From: Kingella sp. (in: b-proteobacteria)
GTDB taxonomy: Bacteria > Pseudomonadota > Gammaproteobacteria > Burkholderiales > Neisseriaceae
Length of the DNA stretch: 28,770 nt
NCBI RefSeq assembly: GCF_030527935.1
Contig: NZ_JAUMZV010000028.1
Coordinates: 1 to 28,770 of the forward strand
Direction of reading: 5' to 3'
Part shown: positions 1-6,988 of the stretch, piece by piece
Position numbering within the stretch: position 1 is the stretch's first letter
Layout of the letters: each line of letters opens with the position of its first letter
The notes under the pieces: generated by a model
The model's input: only the letters and a program-made list of their open reading frames with translations
Told to the model about the DNA's origin: nothing
Databases searched by the model: none
Made by a program: the position numbers and the translations under genes

Positions 1-260
1 CCTAAATGTCTTGGTGGGAATTTAGGGGATTTTGGGGAATTTTGCAAAGGTCTCGAAGAATGTACTATTTCTTGTAGCGTTTTAGGTTTTGCAAAAGTTT
101 CAGGCTGCATCGGAGCAAACAACCATTTCAGGCTGCCCCTAACGTCCCAATCTTTTGCCAGAGCAGGCGTTTCGCCGCCTACCACGAGCAGGGGCACGCC
201 CCTGCACCCCGCCGTAGCCCACCCATCGCTATCCCATTAAGCCCCCCACCCCTCCCACTT
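1..260. other. Non-coding leader of the window with repeat remnants
   Basis: No convincing gene is seen. The stretch holds two fragments of the TTTTGCAAAGGTTTCAGG-type repeat (around 40-50 and 84-103), near-DUS sequences at about 100 and 127, and a GC-rich inverted repeat at 188-205 (GCAGGGGC-AC-GCCCCTGC). It lies downstream of the minus-strand MoeB-like gene. Confidence 0.6.
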
Positions 261-294
261 TCAGGCTGCCCCACCGCACACAAGGCAGCCTGAA
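260..294 (-). terminator. DUS inverted pair overlapping the 3' end of the MoeB-like gene
   Basis: TTCAGGCTGCC at 260-270 and AGGCAGCCTGAA at 283-294 can pair as a hairpin of about 11 bp. Inverted DUS pairs are known terminator stems in Neisseriaceae. Unusually, this one is still inside the coding region: it encodes SGCL...GAA and the stop codon. Confidence 0.6.
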
Positions 295-1007
295 TTTTTG
301 TGAATTTTAAACGCCTGCCATGCGCCGCTGAGCGCGTTGTAGCACTTCAACACGCCGTGTTCGCTGGGCAAGCCGATGATGATTTTCAACGCTTCGGCGG
401 CTTGCATCGCGCCGATGATGCCCACCAGTGGCGCAAAAATGCCAAAGGTGGCGCAGGCAATGTCCGGGCTGGGCGTATCGGGCGGGAACAGGCAGGCGTA
501 GCAGGGCGCGGTGGCAAGGTCGGGGCGATACACGGCAAGCTGCCCATCAAAGCGCACCGCCGCGCCCGATACCAGCGGTTTCTTGGCGGCAACGGCGGCG
601 GCGTTAATCGCTTGGCGCGTAGCAAAATTATCGCTGCAATCCAGTATCACATCGCAGCGCGGTGCAAGCGCGGCAAGCGCGGCGGCATCCAGTTTGCCGT
701 GTGTTTCAATGCGGCAGCCTGAATTTTGCTGCTGCAAAAATTGCTGCATGGCTTGGCTTTTCAGGCTGCCGATGTCTTGCTCGCGGTAGCTGATCTGGCG
801 TTGCAAATTGGTTTCGTCAATGGTGTCGTGGTCGGCGATAATCAGCGTGCCGATGCCCGCGGCGGCAAGGTAGGGCAAGGCAGCTGCGCCCAATCCGCCG
901 CAGCCGACCACCAGCGCGGTGGCGTGGAGCAGTTTTTGCTGCCCATCTAGGCTGATTTCGTTGAGCAGAATGTGGCGGCTGTATCGCAAAAGTTGGCTGT
1001 CGTTCAT
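261..1007 (-). CDS. moeB: MoeB/ThiF/HesA-family E1-like adenylyltransferase
   Basis: Proteins of this family adenylate the C-terminal glycine of a ubiquitin-like sulfur carrier (MoaD or ThiS) with ATP, the activation step in molybdopterin or thiamine synthesis, in the cytoplasm. The 248-residue product has the nucleotide-binding GCGGLG at 35-40, the D-x-N-x-x-R-Q block near 64-71, DCSDNF near 123-128, and two zinc-binding CxxC pairs at C169/C172 and C241/C244. C185 lies where ThiF and some MoeB proteins carry a cysteine. Length matches single-domain MoeB/ThiF; there is no rhodanese domain. No moaD, thiS or other cofactor gene is nearby, so MoeB versus ThiF is unresolved. The last codons, including the second CxxC and the TGA stop, lie inside a DUS inverted pair (260-294), which may also act as terminator. 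Confidence 0.88.
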   Translation of the reverse strand: MNDSQLLRYSRHILLNEISLDGQQKLLHATALVVGCGGLGAAALPYLAAAGIGTLIIADHDTIDETNLQRQISYREQDIGSLKSQAMQQFLQQQNSGCRIETHGKLDAAALAALAPRCDVILDCSDNFATRQAINAAAVAAKKPLVSGAAVRFDGQLAVYRPDLATAPCYACLFPPDTPSPDIACATFGIFAPLVGIIGAMQAAEALKIIIGLPSEHGVLKCYNALSGAWQAFKIHKNSGCLVCGGAA

Positions 1008-1066
1008 GGATGGGGAAAGTTGGGGAAGTGGTGCGCGGTGTTACGCGCGGGGATGGGGAAAGGCGT

Positions 1067-1110
1067 TTCAGGCTGCCTGTGCGATGGGATTACCGATTAG
1101 GCAGCCTGAA
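1067..1110. repeat. Inverted DUS pair
   Basis: Perfect TTCAGGCTGCCT at 1067-1078 and AGGCAGCCTGAA at 1099-1110 form a 12-bp stem with a 20-base loop. It lies upstream of the minus-strand MoeB-like gene, so it could terminate read-through from cobW or act only as an uptake signal. Confidence 0.75.
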
Positions 1111-1123
1111 AAATTAAGAAATG

Positions 1124-1230
1124 CCGTCATTCCCGCGTAGGCGGGAATCTTGCTAAACATTCATAAATGTACACAAAAACAATCTATTGTGTGAATTTAA
1201 CCAAGATTCCCGCCTACGCGGGAATGACGG
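1124..1230. repeat. 107-bp element bounded by inverted dRS3-type 20-mers (copy 1)
   Basis: ATTCCCGCGTAGGCGGGAAT at 1129-1148 fits the Neisseria dRS3 consensus ATTCCC-N8-GGGAAT; its inverse is at 1206-1225. CCGTC and GACGG extend the ends, giving a 107-bp inverted-repeat unit. A same-length copy lies at 20436-20542, with its centre in the opposite orientation. In Neisseria, dRS3 repeats are targets of filamentous phage integration and of recombination; that role is not shown here. Confidence 0.8.
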
Positions 1231-1355
1231 TTGTTGCTATTTCTTGTTTTATTTTGGGTTTTGCAAAGATTTCAGGCTGCCTTGCTGTGGTGCATTGCGG
1301 CAGCCTGAAAAGGCTTGCTTACGCTGGCGCGGCTTGATTGCGCCACACAGCATTT

Positions 1356-2288
1356 TCAGGCTGCCTCATCTTCCAGCGCATCATTCAACCTGCGCTCAAT
1401 CTCGTCCGCATCAAACGCTTGGGCAATCAGCTCAAAACGGCTGTCGCGCCGCCATGCGATTTGGTTTGCGCCCCATTGCCCGTCTGTCCAGTTCAACCAC
1501 ACCCATGTGTCCAGCACTTGAAACACGCCTTTGGCGCGCACCAGCCCTTGCGCCAACTGCGGCAAGTCGTTGAAAAATTGGGTGAGTTTTTCGCCGTCAA
1601 AATTGCGTCCAGCGGGGAAAGTGTAGCCTTGCGATTGGTAGCCCAACGTGTTATCGGGCAGGGCTTGGATGCGATAGCGCGATTTCTCAGCGGTGGGGGT
1701 CACCAGCCATGCTATGTCTAGCTCAGCATGGTTTACTTCTGCAATCAACGATTTAGGCGGGAACAAATTGGCAGCGCGGCGGCGAAAATCGGCGATTTGC
1801 TCGCTGGTGCACAGGTCTAATTTGCTGGCAACCAGCACATCCGCCACGCTCACTTGGTCGCGGTAGAGCGGGTTTTGCGCGTAGTTGTCGTCAATAAACT
1901 GGCGCGGGTCTATCAGCGTGAACACGGCGGCAATATCCAGCACGGCGGCAAATTCGGGCGCGCGCAATTCGTCAATAATGCCCGCCGCGTGCGCCAGCCC
2001 GCTGGCTTCAATCAAAATGCGCTGCGGCGTGTTTTTTTTCAGCATGGCGCGTAGCGTGCTGTCCATTTGCGCCCCCGCGCTGCAACACAAGCAGCCGCCT
2101 GCAATTTCGGCAACGGGAATGCCGTTTTCCGACAAAACCGCGCCGTCTATACCGATTTCGCCAAATTCATTGACGATAATCAGCCATGGCTCGTTTTGCG
2201 GTTTTTGCGCGATAAGACTGCGGATGGCGCTGGTTTTGCCTGTGCCAAGAAAGCCTGTGAACAGATGGGTTTGGATTTTTTGGGGCAT
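1356..2288 (-). CDS. CobW/COG0523-family GTPase, putative metal chaperone
   Basis: COG0523 proteins (YjiA, YeiR, ZigA, CobW) are cytoplasmic GTPases that insert or traffic metals, often zinc. The 310-residue product begins with a Walker A P-loop (GTGKT near 15-19), has the diagnostic CxCC metal site (C66, C68, C69), an NEFGEIGID switch region near 40-48 and a SKLD guanine-recognition motif near 155-158. The C-terminal CobW_C-like part follows. The start at 2288 is preceded by AAGGA on the minus strand. The last residues EAA and the TGA stop come from a DUS at 1355-1366. No Zur site or zinc-related partner is visible, so the metal is unknown. It lies just downstream of gshA on the same strand, separated by a DUS hairpin. 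Confidence 0.88.
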   Translation of the reverse strand: MPQKIQTHLFTGFLGTGKTSAIRSLIAQKPQNEPWLIIVNEFGEIGIDGAVLSENGIPVAEIAGGCLCCSAGAQMDSTLRAMLKKNTPQRILIEASGLAHAAGIIDELRAPEFAAVLDIAAVFTLIDPRQFIDDNYAQNPLYRDQVSVADVLVASKLDLCTSEQIADFRRRAANLFPPKSLIAEVNHAELDIAWLVTPTAEKSRYRIQALPDNTLGYQSQGYTFPAGRNFDGEKLTQFFNDLPQLAQGLVRAKGVFQVLDTWVWLNWTDGQWGANQIAWRRDSRFELIAQAFDADEIERRLNDALEDEAA

Positions 2289-2311
2289 GGGGTTGTCCTT
2301 TGTGTGTGTTT

Positions 2312-2343
2312 AGGCAGCCTGAAAACACTATTTCAGGCTGCCT
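2312..2343. terminator. Inverted DUS pair between gshA and cobW-type gene
   Basis: AGGCAGCCTGAA at 2312-2323 and TTCAGGCTGCCT at 2332-2343 form a 12-bp stem, extendable by 1-2 bp, with an 8-base loop. It sits 15 bases past the gshA stop. On the minus strand it is not followed by a strong T-run, so termination efficiency is uncertain. Confidence 0.65.
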
Positions 2344-2357
2344 TTTATCTTTACCTA

Positions 2358-3698
2358 TTATTGCGCCAGCTCAATCGCCGCCGCCAGCAGCGACAGCCTT
2401 GCCATCACGCCGTAAACATACAAGCGGTTGCCCGCGCAGTCGGGGCAATCGGGGTTGGGGCGCGGGATGCCCAGCTCGTCCCATTGCTCAAACACGCGCT
2501 TGCAATGCTCTTCGGTGGCGGCATCGGCTGCGCTTCCTGCGCTGGGAATGCTCTCATCCAGCGGCACAAACACCATGCCGCCTGCGTTCAGATTTTCATC
2601 GTTGCCGCGCCCTTCGTGCACGCGGAAAAAGCCGCCAATCACAAACCTATCCATCATATAAACCACAGGCTCGGACACCGCGCCATTCAGCGTTTCGTAG
2701 GTATAAATCCCTTCTTGCACAATCACTTCGCTAACTTCCAAGCCTTCTTTGATTTTCGCCATTTTGTTGCGGTTTTTGCGGTTCAGGCTGCGCACTTCAT
2801 CGGCGGATTTCACGCTCATCACGCCCATGCCGTAAGTGCCCGCATCGGCTTTCACAATCACAAACGGCTTGTCGCGGATGCCTTTTTCGTCATACTTGGC
2901 TTGGATTTTGGCTAACACGCGCTCCACCGCCGCCGCCAGCGCATCTTCGCCCGCGCGTTCTTGGAAATCCAAGCCACTCACTTGTTCAAAATACGGGTTG
3001 ATTTGCCATTCATCCAGTCCAAGCAGTGCGGCAAATTCGGCGGCAACTTGGTTATAAGCGGCAAAGTGGGCGGTTTTGCGCCGCGTTGTCCAGCCGCCAT
3101 GCAGCGGGGGCAACACGGTTTGGCTGATGCCTTGCAAAATTTCAGGCACGCCTGCGGATAAATCGTTGTTTAACAACACAAAGCAGGGCGAAAAACCATC
3201 CGCCAGATGCACGCGCTCGCGGGTGCGTTGCAAGGGTTCAAGCGTGATTTTATCGCCCAAGGCGGTTTCAAACTCGGTGGGCGCGGTGATTTCGGGATTC
3301 AGGCTGCCGATGCGCACGTCAAAGCCCGCATCGCGCAAAATGCCCGCCAGCGCGTACACATTTTGCAGATAAAAGGTGTTGCGCGTGTGGTTTTCGGGAA
3401 TCAGCAGCACCGATTTCGCGCTTTCGCAGGCGCGTTCCACCGCATCTTGCGCGGCGATGGTGCTCAGCGGAATAAAGTTGGGATTAAGATTATTGAAGCC
3501 CCCAGGGAACAAATTCATGTCAATGGAAGCCATTTTGTAGCCCGCGTTGCGGATGTCCACCGAGCCGTAAAACGGCGGGCGATGCTGCTTCCATTGGCTG
3601 CGAAACCATGCTTCTATTTTGCTTTGGTTTTGCAATAGAGTTTGTTCAAAATCAAACAGGTATTGGGCGTATTCGGGTTGGATAACGGGCAGTTTCAT
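2358..3698 (-). CDS. gshA: Glutamate-cysteine ligase (proteobacterial GshA family)
   Basis: Catalyses ATP-dependent joining of glutamate and cysteine, the first step of glutathione synthesis, in the cytoplasm. The 446-residue sequence matches, by recognition, the GshA family of beta- and gammaproteobacteria (the PF08886 type, distinct from E. coli GshA). Recognisable blocks are YGSVDIRNAGYKMASIDMN near 44-62, a Gly/Asn-rich PGGFNNLNPNF segment following it, and VKADAGTYGMGVMSV in the C-terminal half, which resembles an ATP-grasp nucleotide-binding stretch. A cysteine cluster (CPDCAGN) lies near the C terminus. The start at 3698 has AAGGAAACGCC upstream on the minus strand. No gshB is in the window. 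Confidence 0.85.
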   Translation of the reverse strand: MKLPVIQPEYAQYLFDFEQTLLQNQSKIEAWFRSQWKQHRPPFYGSVDIRNAGYKMASIDMNLFPGGFNNLNPNFIPLSTIAAQDAVERACESAKSVLLIPENHTRNTFYLQNVYALAGILRDAGFDVRIGSLNPEITAPTEFETALGDKITLEPLQRTRERVHLADGFSPCFVLLNNDLSAGVPEILQGISQTVLPPLHGGWTTRRKTAHFAAYNQVAAEFAALLGLDEWQINPYFEQVSGLDFQERAGEDALAAAVERVLAKIQAKYDEKGIRDKPFVIVKADAGTYGMGVMSVKSADEVRSLNRKNRNKMAKIKEGLEVSEVIVQEGIYTYETLNGAVSEPVVYMMDRFVIGGFFRVHEGRGNDENLNAGGMVFVPLDESIPSAGSAADAATEEHCKRVFEQWDELGIPRPNPDCPDCAGNRLYVYGVMARLSLLAAAIELAQ

Positions 3699-3795
3699 GG
3701 CGTTTCCTTGTGCGTGTAAAAAGGGGGATTATAAACGAATGTTTACAAAAGATAGGGGCGCGCAAATTGCAAATAAAGCATCACGCCAAATGCTT

Positions 3796-3844
3796 TTCAG
3801 GCTGCCTTTTAATCCGCATCGCGCATCATCAAAGGCAGCCTGAA
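3796..3844. terminator. Inverted DUS pair downstream of the RHH gene
   Basis: TTCAGGCTGCCT (3796-3807) and AGGCAGCCTGAA (3833-3844) form a stem with a 25-base loop. It lies between the minus-strand RHH gene (stop at 3878) and gshA, so it is a plausible terminator for the former. Confidence 0.6.
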
Positions 3845-3877
3845 AACGATTAGTGCATCCCGCGCCAAGGCGAAACA

Positions 3878-4063
3878 TCACAGCCCATTGGTAACCAACC
3901 ATTCTAACACCGCCGTGCGCGAAAGCCCTGTTTCCGCCGCCAGCTTATCCAGCTTCTCAATCGTTTCCACTTTCAGGCGAAAGGAACATTGGCGCACGCC
4001 GCGTTGTGCTTCTTTTTCGCGGCGCGATAAGGTGGATTTTTTCGGTTTAACAGCTTGGTTCAT
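3878..4063 (-). CDS. Small ribbon-helix-helix (CopG/Arc-like) protein
   Basis: A 61-residue basic protein. After a charged N terminus (residues 1-22) comes a short strand RQCSFRLK, a helix (VETIEKLDKLAAETG) and a second helix beginning SRTAVLEWL. That strand-helix-helix order is the ribbon-helix-helix fold of MetJ/Arc/CopG regulators and of many antitoxins, so it probably binds DNA as a dimer. The start at 4063 has AGGAAATCCAC directly upstream on the minus strand. No toxin gene is adjacent: gshA is downstream after a DUS hairpin and mltB is divergent. The target is unknown, possibly its own promoter in the 4064-4301 spacer. Confidence 0.7.
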   Translation of the reverse strand: MNQAVKPKKSTLSRREKEAQRGVRQCSFRLKVETIEKLDKLAAETGLSRTAVLEWLVTNGL

Positions 4064-4191
4064 GTGGATTTCCTTTTGATTTTTGTAGATTTAAACCATT
4101 GTGCTTATCAGCGTTACTCCCGCCATCTATAAGCGCAGCTTCACACTCATTAACAAAATACAAATATGATTATAAAGCAAAATACTATTTT

Positions 4192-4203
4192 AGGCAGCCT
4201 GAA
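4192..4203 (+). repeat. Single DUS in the mltB/RHH divergent spacer
   Basis: Perfect AGGCAGCCTGAA without an inverted partner. The 4064-4301 spacer should hold the divergent promoters; a CATAAT at 4243-4248 is a weak candidate -10 for mltB. Confidence 0.7.
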
Positions 4204-4301
4204 AATCGTCCGCCATTTACATTTAAACCACACTTATCGCGCCATAATTTGTTAAACTCACGCCCATTCAATTAACCCCCATTTACAACTGTTTACAAAC
4301 C

Positions 4302-5408
4302 ATGCCGCACATCAAACCCCTTGCCGCCCTAGCCCTTGCCGCCCTGCTTGCCGCCTGCACCAGCGCGCCGCCCGAAGCCGAATTGCCCGCCCAGCCCGCG
4401 CAAGACCCGCTGATGGATATGTTGAACAATCATCCCAGCGCGTCCGAGCCGCCATTTTTCAACCAAGCCGCCGCGCCCGTGGCGCAAACAGGCTTTCTTG
4501 CCAACCCCAATGTGCAAGCCTTTATCCAATACCAACACCAGCACAACGGCTTGCCGCTGGATTATCTGAACAACTTTTTCGCCCAAGTGAACTATCGCGG
4601 CAACCTAATCAGCACCATGAATCGCCCCGCCACCACCCAGCCGTGGTACAAATTTGCCGCCAACAATTCAGGCAGCCTGAAAATCAGCGCAGGGCGAGCG
4701 TTCTACGCGCAAAACCGCGCCGCCATTGACCGCGCTGCCCAGCAATACGGCGTGCCCGCCGAGTTAATCGTCGCCATCATCGGCATAGAAACCCAATACG
4801 GCAAAAATTCGGGCAGCATCCGCGTTGCCGATTCTCTCGCCACGCTTGCCTTTGATTACCCCCGCCGTGGCGCGTTTTTCCAAAAAGAATTGGGCGAATT
4901 TTTAACGCTCGCCCAGCAAGAAAACCGCGACCCATTCAGCTTCACAGGCAGCTTTGCGGGCGCAATGGGGATGCCGCAATTTATGCCGTCCAGCTTTCGC
5001 CAATACGCCGTGGATTTTGACGGCGACCACCAGCGCAACATTTGGGGCAGCGTGCCAGACGTTGCCGCATCCGTTGCCAACTACATGAAACAACACGGCT
5101 GGCAAACAGGCAAACCCATGCTCATCGGCGCAAACGTTGCCCAAGAAACCTCGCCAATCCAAGCCCTGCTGGCGGAAAAAACCGCGCTCAACCACACCGT
5201 TGGGCAATTGCGCCAAATGGGCGTGCAACCCTTGGGCAGCGTTGCCGACAGCGAACCCGCCCTGCTCTATCGCCTAGAAACCGCGCCCAACCAATATCAA
5301 TACTACATCGGGCTCAACAACTTCTACACCGTGTGGCACTACAACCACAGCCGAATGTATGTAACCGCCGTGCGCGATATTGCCAACGGCATGGGCGGCG
5401 GGTTGTAA
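4302..5408 (+). CDS. mltB: Lytic murein transglycosylase B, lipoprotein
   Basis: Cleaves the MurNAc-GlcNAc bond of peptidoglycan to give 1,6-anhydromuropeptides; acts from the periplasmic face of the outer membrane. The 368-residue product opens with a lipoprotein signal peptide (MPHIKPLAALALAALLAAC, lipobox cysteine C19). The SLT_2/MltB catalytic domain follows from about residue 65 to 360; the catalytic glutamate is E163 in IIGIETQYG. GAMGMPQFMPSSF and the FDGDHQRNIW segment are typical MltB blocks. A DUS-derived SGSLK insertion (near 4668) occurs in the coding region. The gene stands alone after a 238-base spacer and is followed by two tandem DUS copies. Confidence 0.92.
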   Translation: MPHIKPLAALALAALLAACTSAPPEAELPAQPAQDPLMDMLNNHPSASEPPFFNQAAAPVAQTGFLANPNVQAFIQYQHQHNGLPLDYLNNFFAQVNYRGNLISTMNRPATTQPWYKFAANNSGSLKISAGRAFYAQNRAAIDRAAQQYGVPAELIVAIIGIETQYGKNSGSIRVADSLATLAFDYPRRGAFFQKELGEFLTLAQQENRDPFSFTGSFAGAMGMPQFMPSSFRQYAVDFDGDHQRNIWGSVPDVAASVANYMKQHGWQTGKPMLIGANVAQETSPIQALLAEKTALNHTVGQLRQMGVQPLGSVADSEPALLYRLETAPNQYQYYIGLNNFYTVWHYNHSRMYVTAVRDIANGMGGGL

Positions 5409-5418
5409 CAACGTCCAT

Positions 5419-5450
5419 AGGCAGCCTGAAAACATAAAAGGCAGCCTGAA
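5419..5450 (+). repeat. Two tandem direct DUS copies
   Basis: AGGCAGCCTGAA at 5419-5430 and 5439-5450, same orientation, 8 bases apart, between mltB and the broken gene at 5464. Direct repeats cannot form the usual terminator hairpin. Confidence 0.8.
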
Positions 5451-5463
5451 AACCATCCACCCC

Positions 5464-5996
5464 ATGAAACTCAACCGCCCTTTCCATACCCTAACCCTAG
5501 CCGAATACCGCCACATCATCCCCAACACGCCCGATACACCGACTTCAACCCGCTCGCGCTCTATCGTTCCATCGTAGAAAACCGCAAGCTAAACGAAGAA
5601 GACAAGCAAGAAGTTTTGGCGTTGGCAAACCAATATTTCCAAAAATTCTACGATTTTTTGGTGGTCAAAGATTTGCATACTGATGCCGCGCTTTCCCGCC
5701 TTGGTTTGCCGCCGCTTAGCCCCGCGCAGCAATATGACTACGATGAACAACTGCGTGCCCAAGCCGAAAAAATCTTGGCAAACAAACGCATCCGCAACTG
5801 GCGCGTGGGCACCATCACCAAATCGCCGCGTTTAACCATCAGCCGCAAACACCCCGAGCAAGGCTGGCGCACCGTGCAAATTATGAACCGCCCCATCTCC
5901 AACAAAAACATCTGGCGTTCCAACCAAATCACCCATCGCCAACACCGCAAGCACCAAGAAGCCGAATTGCGCGAAATTTGGCAAGAATATGAATGA
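5464..5996 (+). pseudogene. Unknown protein gene split by a -1 frameshift
   Basis: I do not recognise this family. From ATG 5464 the frame reads MKLNRPFHTLTLAEYRHIIPNTP and then stops at 5577 after a meaningless tail. A second frame continues as RYTDFNPLALYRSIVENRKL and runs to TGA at 5994-5996. The two join smoothly if one C is added to the CCC run at 5530-5532, restoring NTPRYTDF. The repaired product would have about 177 residues: soluble, basic, rich in Arg, Gln and Glu, ending in a charged helix. The second segment alone has an internal ATG at 5616. Either the gene is inactivated, it is phase-variable or recoded at the short C tract, or the base is a sequencing error. It lies between mltB and plsC on the same strand, 34 bases before plsC. 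Confidence 0.7.
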
Positions 5997-6030
5997 ATAA
6001 CCCCAAAAGCAGCCTGAAAAAGACCACCCC

Positions 6031-6750
6031 ATGATTTACCTAAAAAACATCATCTACTACATCGTCCTAGCCATCACCCTACCGCTGATGTTTCTCTGCG
6101 CCGTGCTTGCCGCGCCGTTCCCCAAAGGCGTAAACCGCGTGGGCAAGGCGTGGACAGCCCTATTGCTTTGGACGCTAGACCGCGTGGTTGGGCTGCGCTA
6201 CGAAGTGCACGGCAGAGAAAACATCCCCGCCGCGCCCGCCATCATCTGCTCCAAGCATCAAAGCGGCTGGGAAACCTTTGCCCTGCAACAAATCTTCCCC
6301 CTGCAAACCTATGTGCTTAAAAAAGAATTGTTCCGCATCCCCTTTTTTGGCTGGGCGTTGAAGCTGGGCGGCGCAATCGGCATTGACCGCAAATCGGGCG
6401 CGGATGCCATGCGGATGCTGTCCGAGCAAGGCTTAAAGCGCAAACAGCAAGGCTTGTGGATTGTCATCTTCCCCGAAGGCACGCGCATGAAAGCGGGCGA
6501 ACGCGGACGCTACAAACTCGGCGGCGCGCGCATGGCAAAACTGTTTGAAATGGACATCGTGCCCGTTTCGCTTAACAGCGGCGAATTTTGGGCGAAAAAC
6601 GCCATTTGGAAAAAACCAGGTGTGATTCAAGTGGTGATTGGTGAGCCGATTTCCTATCAAGCGGCAGAGAGCGAAGCGGATTTGATGCAGCTTTGCGAAG
6701 ATTGGATAGAAGCACGGCAGGTAGAGATTTCCAATGTGAAGCCGCAATAG
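6031..6750 (+). CDS. plsC: 1-acyl-sn-glycerol-3-phosphate acyltransferase (PlsC-type)
   Basis: Transfers an acyl chain to lysophosphatidic acid to form phosphatidic acid at the inner membrane, the second acylation of phospholipid synthesis. The 239-residue protein starts with a membrane segment (about 5-30). The acyltransferase HX4D motif appears as H76-QSGW-E81, glutamate replacing the usual aspartate as in a known subgroup of the family. FPEGTR near 150 is the substrate-binding motif. The repeat element at 6755 begins right after the TAG stop, which overlaps a DUS (6749-6760). Neisseria species carry two PlsC-like enzymes (NlaA, NlaB); which this is cannot be told here. Confidence 0.88.
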   Translation: MIYLKNIIYYIVLAITLPLMFLCAVLAAPFPKGVNRVGKAWTALLLWTLDRVVGLRYEVHGRENIPAAPAIICSKHQSGWETFALQQIFPLQTYVLKKELFRIPFFGWALKLGGAIGIDRKSGADAMRMLSEQGLKRKQQGLWIVIFPEGTRMKAGERGRYKLGGARMAKLFEMDIVPVSLNSGEFWAKNAIWKKPGVIQVVIGEPISYQAAESEADLMQLCEDWIEARQVEISNVKPQ

Positions 6751-6754
6751 GCAG

Positions 6755-6911
6755 CCTGAAACCTTTGCAAAACTTCAATGCAGCCTGAAACCTAAAATGG
6801 AGCGGCGACGGCTCGTCGCCAACACTTAATTAAACATCGCATGATTGATTTGCCAAAATGTCGGCGATACGCCGACGCTCCATCGGTTGCAGATTTTGCA
6901 AAGGTTTCAGG
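6755..6911. repeat. DUS-linked inverted-repeat element (copy 1, complete)
   Basis: Ends are CCTGAAACCTTTGCAAAA (6755-6772) and TTTTGCAAAGGTTTCAGG (6894-6911), perfect 18-base terminal inverted repeats. Inside are two GC-rich hairpins, around GGAGCGGCGACGGCTCGTCGCC and TGTCGGCGATACGCCGAC, separated by an AT-rich middle. The outermost bases merge with DUS sequence. Homologous copies are at 14073-14234 and, inverted and shorter, at 12188-12310. No ORF inside; MITE-like. Confidence 0.8.
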
Positions 6912-6988
6912 CTGAAAACAGGAAATACCGTTATTCCGTCCCCCCACCATCCCCATTTTCAGGCTGCCCATCGCCCATCTCCACGCGC

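Larger units (their letters stand above)
1008..1354. other. Spacer between cobW-type and moeB-type genes, filled with repeats
   Basis: No gene is seen. From left to right it holds an inverted DUS pair (1067-1110), a 107-bp dRS3-bounded element (1124-1230), a TTTTGCAAAGATTTCAGG fragment leading into a DUS (about 1258-1282) and a near-DUS at 1299-1310. The promoter of the MoeB-like gene should lie just right of 1007 but no clear hexamers were found. Confidence 0.65.

Noticed and set aside
1124..1230. CRISPR repeat-spacer unit
   Set aside because: Only two 20-mers, inverted to each other, and no cas genes; it is a dRS3-type repeat.
2067..2915. 282-residue plus-strand frame opposite gshA and cobW
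   Set aside because: Crosses two real genes and their DUS terminator; no recognisable motifs.
6845..6988. N-terminal extension of the YgjP-like protein
   Set aside because: Lies inside the repeat element and a DUS-like region; ATG 6989 gives the family's usual N terminus.
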